A stretch of 64,000 nucleotides of DNA, taken from assembly GCA_024404915.1 (NCBI GenBank), contig JAKSPJ010000002.1:1-64000 (forward strand), given 5' to 3'. This document shows positions 51,612 through 61,768 of the stretch, in pieces (position 1 is the first letter of the stretch; each line of letters starts with the position of its first letter). Position numbers and translations under genes: made by a program. Under the pieces are notes generated by a model, which was not told the DNA's origin, did not search any database, and saw nothing but the letters and a program-made list of their open reading frames with translations. The DNA comes from Oscillospiraceae bacterium. Its GTDB lineage: Bacteria; Bacillota; Clostridia; Oscillospirales; Ruminococcaceae.

Positions 51612-53294
51612 TCAGGATATCATTTCCGGTCTTGTATGCAAGTCAAACTTTGTCCCTGCCGGTGCCTCCAGCACATCTCCGTCATGGACATCTGCAAAGA
51701 CAACACGCTGCCCCTCTGCATCATACAGCAGAATCTGCAGGGCATCCGGCACCAGTGTACGAACCTGCAATGCATCTGTGCAAAGGTCGGTATCCACTTC
51801 TCCCATTACCGCCCAGGAATAGCTGATCGGCATGCGCACACAGAAAATGCGTTTCTCATCCTGAAGCTGTTCCTCCTTCGACCAGAATGTCACCTCACTG
51901 GGATTATACAATTGCAGATATTTCATCGTATAGTATGAATTACTGTGGATGCCCGGATTATCCGGTGCATAATACTGCCATTCCTCATCCAGTGCCATGG
52001 CTGTATCTGAAGATACAACATAATCAAAATTGCGGTACCGCAGAGACAGCACATCAAAAAACGGTCTCCACAGCGAAGTCACCACATTGGCAGTCAAGGT
52101 AATACAGAACACGCCTGCCACCAGAATTCCGTGAACCGTCCTCTGATTATAACGTTCTGAAAAGGAATGATACAGGCGTACCATAACGGTCAGCAAAAAG
52201 GCAACCAAAAAGAAATAGCTGTAATACGACGGCAGATAGCCAATGGCACGAACCCGCACCCACTCCGGATATTTTTCACTGAGGCTGATGACCAGTACCG
52301 GTACGAAAATACCAAGAAAGCTCAGTATGGAAAGCCGTGTCATTTTCTCTTTTCCGATTTTGATTTTCGGCAGCAGAACACCGAATACGCCCGCAGTCAG
52401 CCCGGAGACAATCCAGGCAGGAAGGCTGAGGGCATGCCAGACCTCTTTCAGACCGATGACATTGTTTTTGGCATAGTCCATTATCGCCGTCACAGGGAAA
52501 AAGGAAATGCCGTAAAACAGGGCTGTCGCCATACTCATAAAGGGTTCCTTGAAGCTGACGGTGACACCGTCATACTGTGTCGGGTAAAGAATGCGCCAGC
52601 CGTAATAAATAATCAGATAAACGCTCAGCAGGGAAAGCTGCGGCAGTATTTTTCGGGAAGCCTTCTGTAAAAAAGAAAAATAGCTTTTGTGCTGCCGCTT
52701 TCCTTCATCAATCATGGCCCAGACCGCAAACAGCAGCAAAGCTGCAACAAATGCCTCATATATCATGCAGGCCAGAAGCAGATACACCGCTGAACGAATG
52801 ACCGCTTTCCGGCTATTGTCTTTCAGATAATTGCCATAGGCATTCAGCGAAAGAAACAGGAATGCAATGGGCAGCTGATGACAGAATGCATAAGAAATCA
52901 GCAGATTGTGATAATTGGAAATACATGCCCAGGACACCACAAGAATGGCGGACAAATCTGCAAAGGAGCGGCTGACATGATTTTTCAGGAGCAGCCATCC
53001 GCTGAAAATGTCAAACCAGAATGTCGCATATGCAATCGCCTTATAAAACCAGACTTTGTCGCCGAAGAATGGTACTGATACCAGAAAATAATTCCAGAGC
53101 TGCGAAATGCGGCTTCTTTTTGCAGCCTCAAAGGCTTCCCGCCAAAGATGTCCGCTCTTTGCAACAGTGTAATGCACCATATCATCATGGGTAGCAAAAA
53201 TAATCGGATAAATCTGATAAAACAGCCAGAAGGAGGCTGCACAGAATACCATCAGAGGAAAGTATTTCCGAAGCAATGCCGTAAAACGATTCAT
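51612..53294 (-). CDS. Polytopic membrane protein of the polysaccharide locus (GT-C-like)
   Basis: 560 residues with about 11-12 membrane helices in the N-terminal 430 residues and a soluble C-terminal domain. The first loop (FATHDDMVHYTVAKSG) has acidic residues like GT-C glycosyltransferases, which use lipid-linked donors. I do not recognise a specific family. ATG 53294 follows GGAGG; it overlaps the wzm stop (TAATG). A side-branch glycosyltransferase role is plausible. Confidence 0.65.
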   Translation of the reverse strand: MNRFTALLRKYFPLMVFCAASFWLFYQIYPIIFATHDDMVHYTVAKSGHLWREAFEAAKRSRISQLWNYFLVSVPFFGDKVWFYKAIAYATFWFDIFSGWLLLKNHVSRSFADLSAILVVSWACISNYHNLLISYAFCHQLPIAFLFLSLNAYGNYLKDNSRKAVIRSAVYLLLACMIYEAFVAALLLFAVWAMIDEGKRQHKSYFSFLQKASRKILPQLSLLSVYLIIYYGWRILYPTQYDGVTVSFKEPFMSMATALFYGISFFPVTAIMDYAKNNVIGLKEVWHALSLPAWIVSGLTAGVFGVLLPKIKIGKEKMTRLSILSFLGIFVPVLVISLSEKYPEWVRVRAIGYLPSYYSYFFLVAFLLTVMVRLYHSFSERYNQRTVHGILVAGVFCITLTANVVTSLWRPFFDVLSLRYRNFDYVVSSDTAMALDEEWQYYAPDNPGIHSNSYYTMKYLQLYNPSEVTFWSKEEQLQDEKRIFCVRMPISYSWAVMGEVDTDLCTDALQVRTLVPDALQILLYDAEGQRVVFADVHDGDVLEAPAGTKFDLHTRPEMIS

Positions 53295-54073
53295 TACAAT
53301 TCCTCCGCAAATCTCTTCTGCAATTGGTGGAATGTGAAAAAGCCGATACACAGAACAATAATACTGATCAGCAGTGCATTGCGAAGCTGCAGAGGATTCG
53401 GCATTCGCTGATAATACAGAATATCACGGTAAGAAAGCAGAATCGGTGACATTGGATTCAGCAGATAGAGCTTCTGCATATGTTCCGGAATATAATTGAT
53501 GCCGTACACCACAGGGGAAAGATACATCCATGCCATACTGCACACGCTCATAATGTGTTCCATATCACGGACATACACCGTGACAGACGAAGTGATCAGA
53601 TTCATGCCCAGTACCAGAATAAACTGTATCAGCATCACAGGAATCAGCCAGGGCAGAGCAAGCCAGTTGACGCCCAGACCCATGACTGCAATCACGATAA
53701 ACACAATGACAAAGGAAAACAGCATGTTGCAGAAGCTGCTGACAGTATAGGCAAGGGGCAGCACTTCCCGTGGAAAATAGATTTTCTTTATCATATTTTT
53801 TTGATCCAGAATCAGTTTGGAGCCTGTTCCCAGGGAAGATGCAAAGAAAATCCATGGCACCAACGCCACAAATAAATGCAGGTAGTAATTGGGAATTCCG
53901 CTTTTCAATATCACGGAGAACACAATAGTATAGACCAGCAGCTGCAAAAGAGGATTGATAAATGTCCAAAGGAACCCGAGCACGCTGCCCTTATAACGTC
54001 CCTTCAGGTCTTTTCGCACCAGACTGGCAATCATCTCACGGTATTGATAAAGTTCCCGGAGCTTATTTCTCAT
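53294..54073 (-). CDS. wzm: Polysaccharide ABC exporter permease (Wzm)
   Basis: 259 residues, six membrane helices, ABC-2 family. RKDLKGRYKGSVLGFLWTFINPL and the C-terminal LSPVVYGINYIPEH / LLNPMSPILLSYRDILYYQ are standard for Wzm/TagG permeases. Forms the channel with the Wzt ATPase. Its start overlaps the stop of rmd (ATGA). Confidence 0.93.
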   Translation of the reverse strand: MRNKLRELYQYREMIASLVRKDLKGRYKGSVLGFLWTFINPLLQLLVYTIVFSVILKSGIPNYYLHLFVALVPWIFFASSLGTGSKLILDQKNMIKKIYFPREVLPLAYTVSSFCNMLFSFVIVFIVIAVMGLGVNWLALPWLIPVMLIQFILVLGMNLITSSVTVYVRDMEHIMSVCSMAWMYLSPVVYGINYIPEHMQKLYLLNPMSPILLSYRDILYYQRMPNPLQLRNALLISIIVLCIGFFTFHQLQKRFAEEL

Positions 54074-55038
54074 GTAGGATTCGTCTCCTTTATTGTTGCT
54101 CGCATTTCATTCAGGATATCTGCAATGGTCTGCTCCAGCGAAATCTCCGGATGCCATCCTGCCGCACCGGAAAGCTTTGATATGTCCGCTTCCACAATCG
54201 GCACATCCACAGGGCGGAACCTGGCAGCATCCACCTTTGTATCAAAGGGCACTCGGCACAGATGCTGAATCAGTCCGATAATTTCCTCCAGGCTGACGGC
54301 TTTTCCGCTGCCCACATTGTAGATTTCTCCGGCTTTGCCGTACTGCAAAAGCATTCCGTATGCACGGACAATATCACGGACATCCGTAAAATCCCGTTTT
54401 GCAGAAATATTGCCTGTATATATTACCGGTTCCCGCAGGCCGTATTCAATCTCCGCTGCCTGACGGCAGAAATCTGCCACGGCAAAGGTGATGCTCTGCC
54501 CCGGTCCGATATGATTAAAGGCACGGACGCAGATTACAGGCAGCTGATAGGCATGATGATACACACTGCCCAGCTGCTCCGCCGTCATTTTTGTGACTGC
54601 ATAAATATTAGCCGGGCGCATTGGCTGAGTATCTTCCCTGACCGGCATCTGTTCCGGCGTCAATGCACCATATTCTTCGCTGGAACCCACCAACAGTACC
54701 ACAGGCATCTTCGGCAGCTGCCGTGCCGCCTCCAGAAGATGCAGCGTGCCCTTGATATTGATATCCGCTGTCAGCTGCGGATTTTTCCAGGATACAGCCA
54801 CAGAACTCTGTGCTGCAAGATGCAGAATATAATCCGGCTGCACCGTCTGCAAAAGGACAAGCACGCCTTCCGCATCCAGCAAATCAAAATCATGTACGGT
54901 GCACAGGGCTGCAGCATCTGCCGCAATGGTTTCAGACGGCATTTTTGCAGCATGGGTTTCCCATCCCAGCTGCTGTGCAAACTGCCGTATCGCATATGCG
55001 CCTACAAAACCTGCTGCACCCAGAATCAAAGCTTTCAT
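54070..55038 (-). CDS. rmd: GDP-6-deoxy-D-mannose reductase (SDR family)
   Basis: 322 residues, extended short-chain dehydrogenase: NAD(P)-binding GAAGFVGAYAIRQ, SSEEYG with the catalytic Ser/Glu, and YAVTK (Tyr-X3-Lys). The sequence is close to RMD enzymes that reduce GDP-4-keto-6-deoxy-mannose to GDP-D-rhamnose. A Gmd gene in the same operon (57410) makes the substrate, which supports D-rhamnose production. Related 4-reductases make other sugars, so the product is likely but not certain. Confidence 0.82.
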   Translation of the reverse strand: MKALILGAAGFVGAYAIRQFAQQLGWETHAAKMPSETIAADAAALCTVHDFDLLDAEGVLVLLQTVQPDYILHLAAQSSVAVSWKNPQLTADINIKGTLHLLEAARQLPKMPVVLLVGSSEEYGALTPEQMPVREDTQPMRPANIYAVTKMTAEQLGSVYHHAYQLPVICVRAFNHIGPGQSITFAVADFCRQAAEIEYGLREPVIYTGNISAKRDFTDVRDIVRAYGMLLQYGKAGEIYNVGSGKAVSLEEIIGLIQHLCRVPFDTKVDAARFRPVDVPIVEADISKLSGAAGWHPEISLEQTIADILNEMRATIKETNPT

Positions 55039-56183
55039 TTCCGATTTGCTCCTTTGTGTATCAGTAAAATCTCCTTCGTTTTCTGCATCACTGTCTCCAG
55101 TGCAAACACCTGCATAACACGTTTTTTTGCTGCATCTCCGTATTGACAGCGCAAATCATCATCATTCAGAAGCTGTTTCATCGCCTCAGCAAGGGCAGCT
55201 GCATCCGAAGGAGGCACTGTCAGGCCGGTTTTCCCATGCAGACTGACCAGCGGAACACCTGTGGGCAAATCCGTATTGATCACAGGTTTGCCGTTCACCA
55301 TTGCCTCCAGCTGCACAATGCCGAATGCCTCACTGTTTGCCACAGAGGGCAGAACGAATAAATCACAGTCGGCAAACATATCCCGCAGGTCCGGCGTCAT
55401 GGGTTTTCCCAGAAAATGCACACGCTGTGCAATGTGCAGTTCCTCTGCACGCTGCTGCAGTTCACTTTTCAGTACGCCGTCTCCTGCCAGAAACAGTTCC
55501 GCATCTGCGTGGATTCGGGAAAACGCTTCCAGAAGCACATCCACGCCCTTATAGTACACCAGACGTCCTGTAAACAGAATCTTTTTCGCTTTTTTATTCT
55601 GCAGCTGAGATGTCAGCGGCTGCATATGGGGCCGTTGTTCATACAGCTCCGGCTGAATGCCATAGGGAATCACCACGCACTTTTCACGGAAAGGCCGCAG
55701 ATACGGAGAGCTCTCAATATGATTCTCTGTTGCCACAATAATGGCATCTGCCCGCTTCAGCAGCCATTTCATCAGCGGCTTATACAGTTTCAGCAGCAGT
55801 TTCTGACGTACAACATCGCTGTGCCATGCCACAATGACACGTCCCTTATAGCCCGACAGAAGCAATGCCAGATCTGCCAGAGGAAAGGGAAGGTGCAGTT
55901 CCACTGCATCTGCCAGCATGACTTTTCTGCGAAATTCGCCGAAATAGGAAAAGGAAAGCGGACAGGAAGCCACAGTACCGCAGCTGCCTGCATAAGTCAC
56001 AGGCACACCATGTATTTTCTCACGGCGGGTAAAGCCACGGTCGTCCCGGCAGCACAGCACCTTCACTTTTGCATATTTCCGCATAGATTCTGCGGTCTGC
56101 TGCATGACCGTTTCAATGCCGCCAATATGAGGATCATAGGCTTTTCCTGTTACCAGAAGCGAAAATTCTCGTTTCTCATCCAA
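55035..56183 (-). CDS. GT4 family glycosyltransferase
   Basis: 382 residues, GT-B fold. N-terminal VTGKAYDPHIGGIETVMQ, middle GRLVYYKGVDVLLEAF and the end EAFGIVQLEAMVNGKPVINTD (E-X7-E). This is typical of mannosyl or rhamnosyl transferases using GDP-sugars. The start is TTG 56183, 9 nt after GGAGG; the alternative TTG 56189 is only 3 nt away from that site. Overlaps rmd by 4 nt. Confidence 0.88.
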   Translation of the reverse strand: MDEKREFSLLVTGKAYDPHIGGIETVMQQTAESMRKYAKVKVLCCRDDRGFTRREKIHGVPVTYAGSCGTVASCPLSFSYFGEFRRKVMLADAVELHLPFPLADLALLLSGYKGRVIVAWHSDVVRQKLLLKLYKPLMKWLLKRADAIIVATENHIESSPYLRPFREKCVVIPYGIQPELYEQRPHMQPLTSQLQNKKAKKILFTGRLVYYKGVDVLLEAFSRIHADAELFLAGDGVLKSELQQRAEELHIAQRVHFLGKPMTPDLRDMFADCDLFVLPSVANSEAFGIVQLEAMVNGKPVINTDLPTGVPLVSLHGKTGLTVPPSDAAALAEAMKQLLNDDDLRCQYGDAAKKRVMQVFALETVMQKTKEILLIHKGANRK

Positions 56184-56227
56184 CTGCAAGCACCTCCGAA
56201 ACCGTGTTCGCTTTCTGCAATATCATA

Positions 56228-56255
56228 TGAGGTGCTGTGCACAGACAACACCTCA
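56228..56255 (-). other. Intercistronic hairpin between two glycosyltransferase genes
   Basis: Stem TGAGGTG with CACCTCA in the 84-bp gap; no T-run. Could be an mRNA processing or stability site. Confidence 0.5.
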
Positions 56256-56273
56256 GGCTGTTTATATATGTTC

Positions 56274-58447
<2,174 letters not shown>

Positions 58448-58462
58448 TCATTCTCCTCTGTA

Positions 58463-59548
58463 TTATAAGAATTCTTCTCTGCCCTGGGCACGAAGAAGCT
58501 CCGTAACCTTCTTTATATTCTGTGCATCGCTGATATCGCAGACCAGCAGTGCATCCTCGGTATCCACCACAATAATATGCTCCAGACCAACCGCTGCAAT
58601 CAGCTTTTTTCCGCCGGAAATGACACACTCCTTTGTGTCTATCGCCATGATATCTCCATCGCAGTAGTTTCCGTTTTCATCCGTTCTGGCAACACGCTGC
58701 AGAGAAGGCCAGCTTCCCACATCATCCCAGCCAAAGCTGCCGGAAATTGTATACAGTTCCTCCGCATGCTCCAGCACGCCGAAATCAACGGAAATGGAAG
58801 GCATCTTCGGGAATTCCTGTTCCAGCACTTCTTCAAAACTGTCTGTATCGCAGGCATCATGAAGCTTTTGCGCAATGGAAGCCGCCTCTGGAAGATGGGC
58901 CTGTACCGCCTGCAGAAATGTTTTTGCCTGCCATGCAAACATGCCGCTGTTCCAGAGATAATGCCCTGACTCCACATAGTGATGTGCTGTCTGATAATCC
59001 GGCTTCTCCTTAAAGGCACTGACACGATAAAAGCCCTCCGGTGCCTTTTCTGAACGGGAAAAAGCGATATAGCCGTAACCTGTTTCCGGATATGTGGGAG
59101 CAATGCCGATGGTAATCAAAGACTGTGTCTCCACAGCGGCATTTGCAGCCCTATGCAAAACATCCTCACAGATTGCCTCATGCCGTATGAGATGATCCGC
59201 AGGCAGCACGAGCATAACCGCATCTTCGCCGTGACGCTTGGAGATGACAGCCGCCGCAAATGCAATACATGGCGCCGTATTTCTTGCCGCAGGTTCCCGC
59301 AGCAGATTTTCCTTCGGGATCTGCGGCATCTGTTCCTCGACCAGATTGATATACTCATCATTGGTCACAATATAAACATGCTCCGGCTTCACCAGGCCGC
59401 TGATGCGATTCACGGTTTTCTGAATCATCGTCTCTCCGTCATTGGTCAGCGACAAAAACTGCTTCGGGCACTTCTTCCGGCTTTTCGGCCAGAAACGCTC
59501 TCCCCTTCCACCAGCCATAATGACTGCTGTAACAATTGGAGTACCCAT
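58463..59548 (-). CDS. manC: Mannose-1-phosphate guanylyltransferase
   Basis: 361 residues, a nucleotidyltransferase with MAGGRGERFWPKSRKKCPKQFL at the N-terminus, LPADHLI, and FGWDDVGSW near 270. It has no phosphomannose isomerase domain, which is the short form. Produces GDP-mannose for gmd. It starts overlapping the stop of the phosphotransferase gene (59548), one base shared. Confidence 0.94.
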   Translation of the reverse strand: MGTPIVTAVIMAGGRGERFWPKSRKKCPKQFLSLTNDGETMIQKTVNRISGLVKPEHVYIVTNDEYINLVEEQMPQIPKENLLREPAARNTAPCIAFAAAVISKRHGEDAVMLVLPADHLIRHEAICEDVLHRAANAAVETQSLITIGIAPTYPETGYGYIAFSRSEKAPEGFYRVSAFKEKPDYQTAHHYVESGHYLWNSGMFAWQAKTFLQAVQAHLPEAASIAQKLHDACDTDSFEEVLEQEFPKMPSISVDFGVLEHAEELYTISGSFGWDDVGSWPSLQRVARTDENGNYCDGDIMAIDTKECVISGGKKLIAAVGLEHIIVVDTEDALLVCDISDAQNIKKVTELLRAQGREEFL

Positions 59549-60945
59549 TATAACTCCTCCTTCTCAGATGTCGTTTCTTTTTCTGTATCAGTCAGAACCG
59601 CTATTTCATCCACATTGTTTTTTGGGGGAAACAATGCAATTTTCAATGTCATAAGCAGTATCTGTATATCAAGAACAAATGAATAATTTTCAATATACAT
59701 CATATCCATTTTCAGCTTATCCAGGGGCACCGTATCATATGCGCCGGTCACCTGGGCATAGCCCGTCAGACCAGCCTTAACCTGCAGCCGATATGCGAAT
59801 TCAGGATATTGCTTTTCAATTTCAGCGGCAAGCTCCGGCCGTTCCGGTCTCGGTCCCACAAGGGACATTTCACCGTTCAGAATATTGAACAGCTGCGGCA
59901 GCTCATCCAATCGGAAACGCCGCAGTATTCTGCCTGTCCGTGTAATGCGTGCATCGTGATCTGACGCAAGCACCGCCACACCATCTGCTTCTGCATCCGG
60001 AATCATACTGCGGAATTTCAGTACATGGAATACCTTTCCGTCTCTGGTCAGCCGCTTCTGACGATATAATACAGGTCCTCTGTCCTCTGCATATACGGCC
60101 GCAGCACAAAGCAGCAGCAGCGGCGATATGAGAAGCAGCAGCACAGCAGATACCAGAATATCAAAGCTGCGCTTTGCAAAACGCTGCTCCGGAGACAGCC
60201 CCTCATTTCTGCACAGAATCAAGGGCGTATCAAACAATCGGATTTCGTCACCGCCCCGCATCAGAATATCTGCAATTTCCGGTGCCGTATATGCTCTGAT
60301 TCTGCGGCTGCAGCAGTATTCCAGCAGACTGTTCCGCAGCTGTGCAGGAACATTCGACAGAATCACACCGTCATAATGATTCACCACAGAAATGATTTCC
60401 TCAAAACCCGTATCACATCGGATACTCTCGCAAATCATATATTTATCCACACGCTGACTCATTTTCAGCACAAGATTTGCAGCCTGTGCCGAACCATAAA
60501 TAATAATCAGCTTTCTGGGGGGATACAGCCGGAAATAAAACTGACTGACACCGAATGCCCAGCCGATAATCACCAGAAAATCCATCAGTGTCAGAAACAG
60601 CATCGGCGTTACCGCCATAAAATCTCTTCCGATCACACTGATCTGGAAATAGGTGATAAAATTCACAATGCAAATGCCAATCAGCTGATAATAAATCAGA
60701 TCACTGCGTTTCAGATAGCCAAACCGCATACAGTGATACGCTTTGAACACCAGAACCGTCAATGCCAGATAAATCAGAACAACCACCCAGTTTCCACGGC
60801 GGAAAAAAGGGGCGATGATGGTATCTGCATAGCATATATCCCATACCCAACCGAACAAAAGCGTCAAAACTCCAAGCAGAAGCAGACCTGCACTTGTGGA
60901 AAACAAATGTCTGTATTTTCTGCGTTTGTTACTAATAGGAATCAT
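59548..60945 (-). CDS. Polyprenyl glycosylphosphotransferase (WbaP/WcaJ type, initiating enzyme)
   Basis: 465 residues. Five N-terminal membrane helices, a CoA-binding-like middle part (LIIIYGSAQAANLVLKM), and the C-terminal catalytic domain: KRSFDILVSAVLLLLISPLL, PVLYRQKRLTRDGKVFHVLKFRSM with the Asp-Glu/Lys pattern, RRFRLDELPQLFNILNGEMSLVGPRPE. It transfers a sugar phosphate to undecaprenyl phosphate, the first step of the polymer. The first ATG (60945) is 1 nt from GGAG; overlaps the phosphoesterase gene. Confidence 0.92.
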   Translation of the reverse strand: MIPISNKRRKYRHLFSTSAGLLLLGVLTLLFGWVWDICYADTIIAPFFRRGNWVVVLIYLALTVLVFKAYHCMRFGYLKRSDLIYYQLIGICIVNFITYFQISVIGRDFMAVTPMLFLTLMDFLVIIGWAFGVSQFYFRLYPPRKLIIIYGSAQAANLVLKMSQRVDKYMICESIRCDTGFEEIISVVNHYDGVILSNVPAQLRNSLLEYCCSRRIRAYTAPEIADILMRGGDEIRLFDTPLILCRNEGLSPEQRFAKRSFDILVSAVLLLLISPLLLLCAAAVYAEDRGPVLYRQKRLTRDGKVFHVLKFRSMIPDAEADGVAVLASDHDARITRTGRILRRFRLDELPQLFNILNGEMSLVGPRPERPELAAEIEKQYPEFAYRLQVKAGLTGYAQVTGAYDTVPLDKLKMDMMYIENYSFVLDIQILLMTLKIALFPPKNNVDEIAVLTDTEKETTSEKEEL

Positions 60946-61768
60946 CTCCGTTCTGTGATGCGGAAGTAATCATACAGATTTCCGGTGGATTAAAAAGACG
61001 AAGTTTCCCCAGACCGCCGCTGACAATCATAGCGGCATCTCCCTGACGGAACAGACCCTTGTCATATCTGGGGAAAAATTTTCGTTCCGGAGCCAGCAAG
61101 CCGCCCACAAAGGGCAGACGGACAGAACCGCCGTGCACATGCCCTGACAATGTCAGCATAGCACCCCACTGGGCATAAACAGGAAACCATGCCGGATTAT
61201 GCGCCAGCAATATGGTATTCGGGGGACAGGAACCAAGCCGCTCCTGCAATTCATAAGCAGTACACTGCCGTTTTCCGGAATATCCCAGAAATCCGCCGCC
61301 ACGGTAATAATCCGGCGGGAATGCAATGCCTCCGATATGGAAACTGCCGAAGGGAACAATGGTCTGATTCAGCAGAACAACGTCATTTTCCCGATATACT
61401 GCCGCCAGTTTCCGACGGCTGAACCGAGGCAGATCTGTTTCATGATTTCCGAAAACCGCATACACGGGCGCAATGTCCCGCAGCGCCTTCAGAAATACTG
61501 CGAGCTGTGAAAAATCCCGCATATCCCGTGAAACCACATCGCCTGTTATTACAATGCAGTCCGGTGCAAGGGCAGCAATTTTTGCCAGCAGCTTTTCCTG
61601 ATGCCTGCCGAATTTCCGTTTATGCAAATCAGAAATCTGCACAATGGAGGGTAATCCCGGAATATTCAGCTGATATTTCTGTACATGAAGCATAGCACGG
61701 TTTTCTATGGCTGCCCATCCCAGCAGAGAGACCGCTGCCATCATTGCCCCACGATTTATTTTTTTCAT
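60932..61768 (-). CDS. Membrane-anchored metallophosphoesterase (YkuE-like)
   Basis: 278 residues. N-terminal membrane helix (about 8-24), then a calcineurin-type core: ISDLHKRKFGRHQEK, VITGDVVSRD, FGNHET, and late HNPAWFPVYAQW and GHVHGG motifs, all metal ligands present. Similar proteins hydrolyse phosphodiesters or UDP-linked substrates at the membrane. It overlaps the end of the activase gene by 4 nt (ATGA) and is upstream of the polymer genes. It could recycle a lipid or nucleotide product, but the link is by position only. Confidence 0.82.
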   Translation of the reverse strand: MKKINRGAMMAAVSLLGWAAIENRAMLHVQKYQLNIPGLPSIVQISDLHKRKFGRHQEKLLAKIAALAPDCIVITGDVVSRDMRDFSQLAVFLKALRDIAPVYAVFGNHETDLPRFSRRKLAAVYRENDVVLLNQTIVPFGSFHIGGIAFPPDYYRGGGFLGYSGKRQCTAYELQERLGSCPPNTILLAHNPAWFPVYAQWGAMLTLSGHVHGGSVRLPFVGGLLAPERKFFPRYDKGLFRQGDAAMIVSGGLGKLRLFNPPEICMITSASQNGDDSY

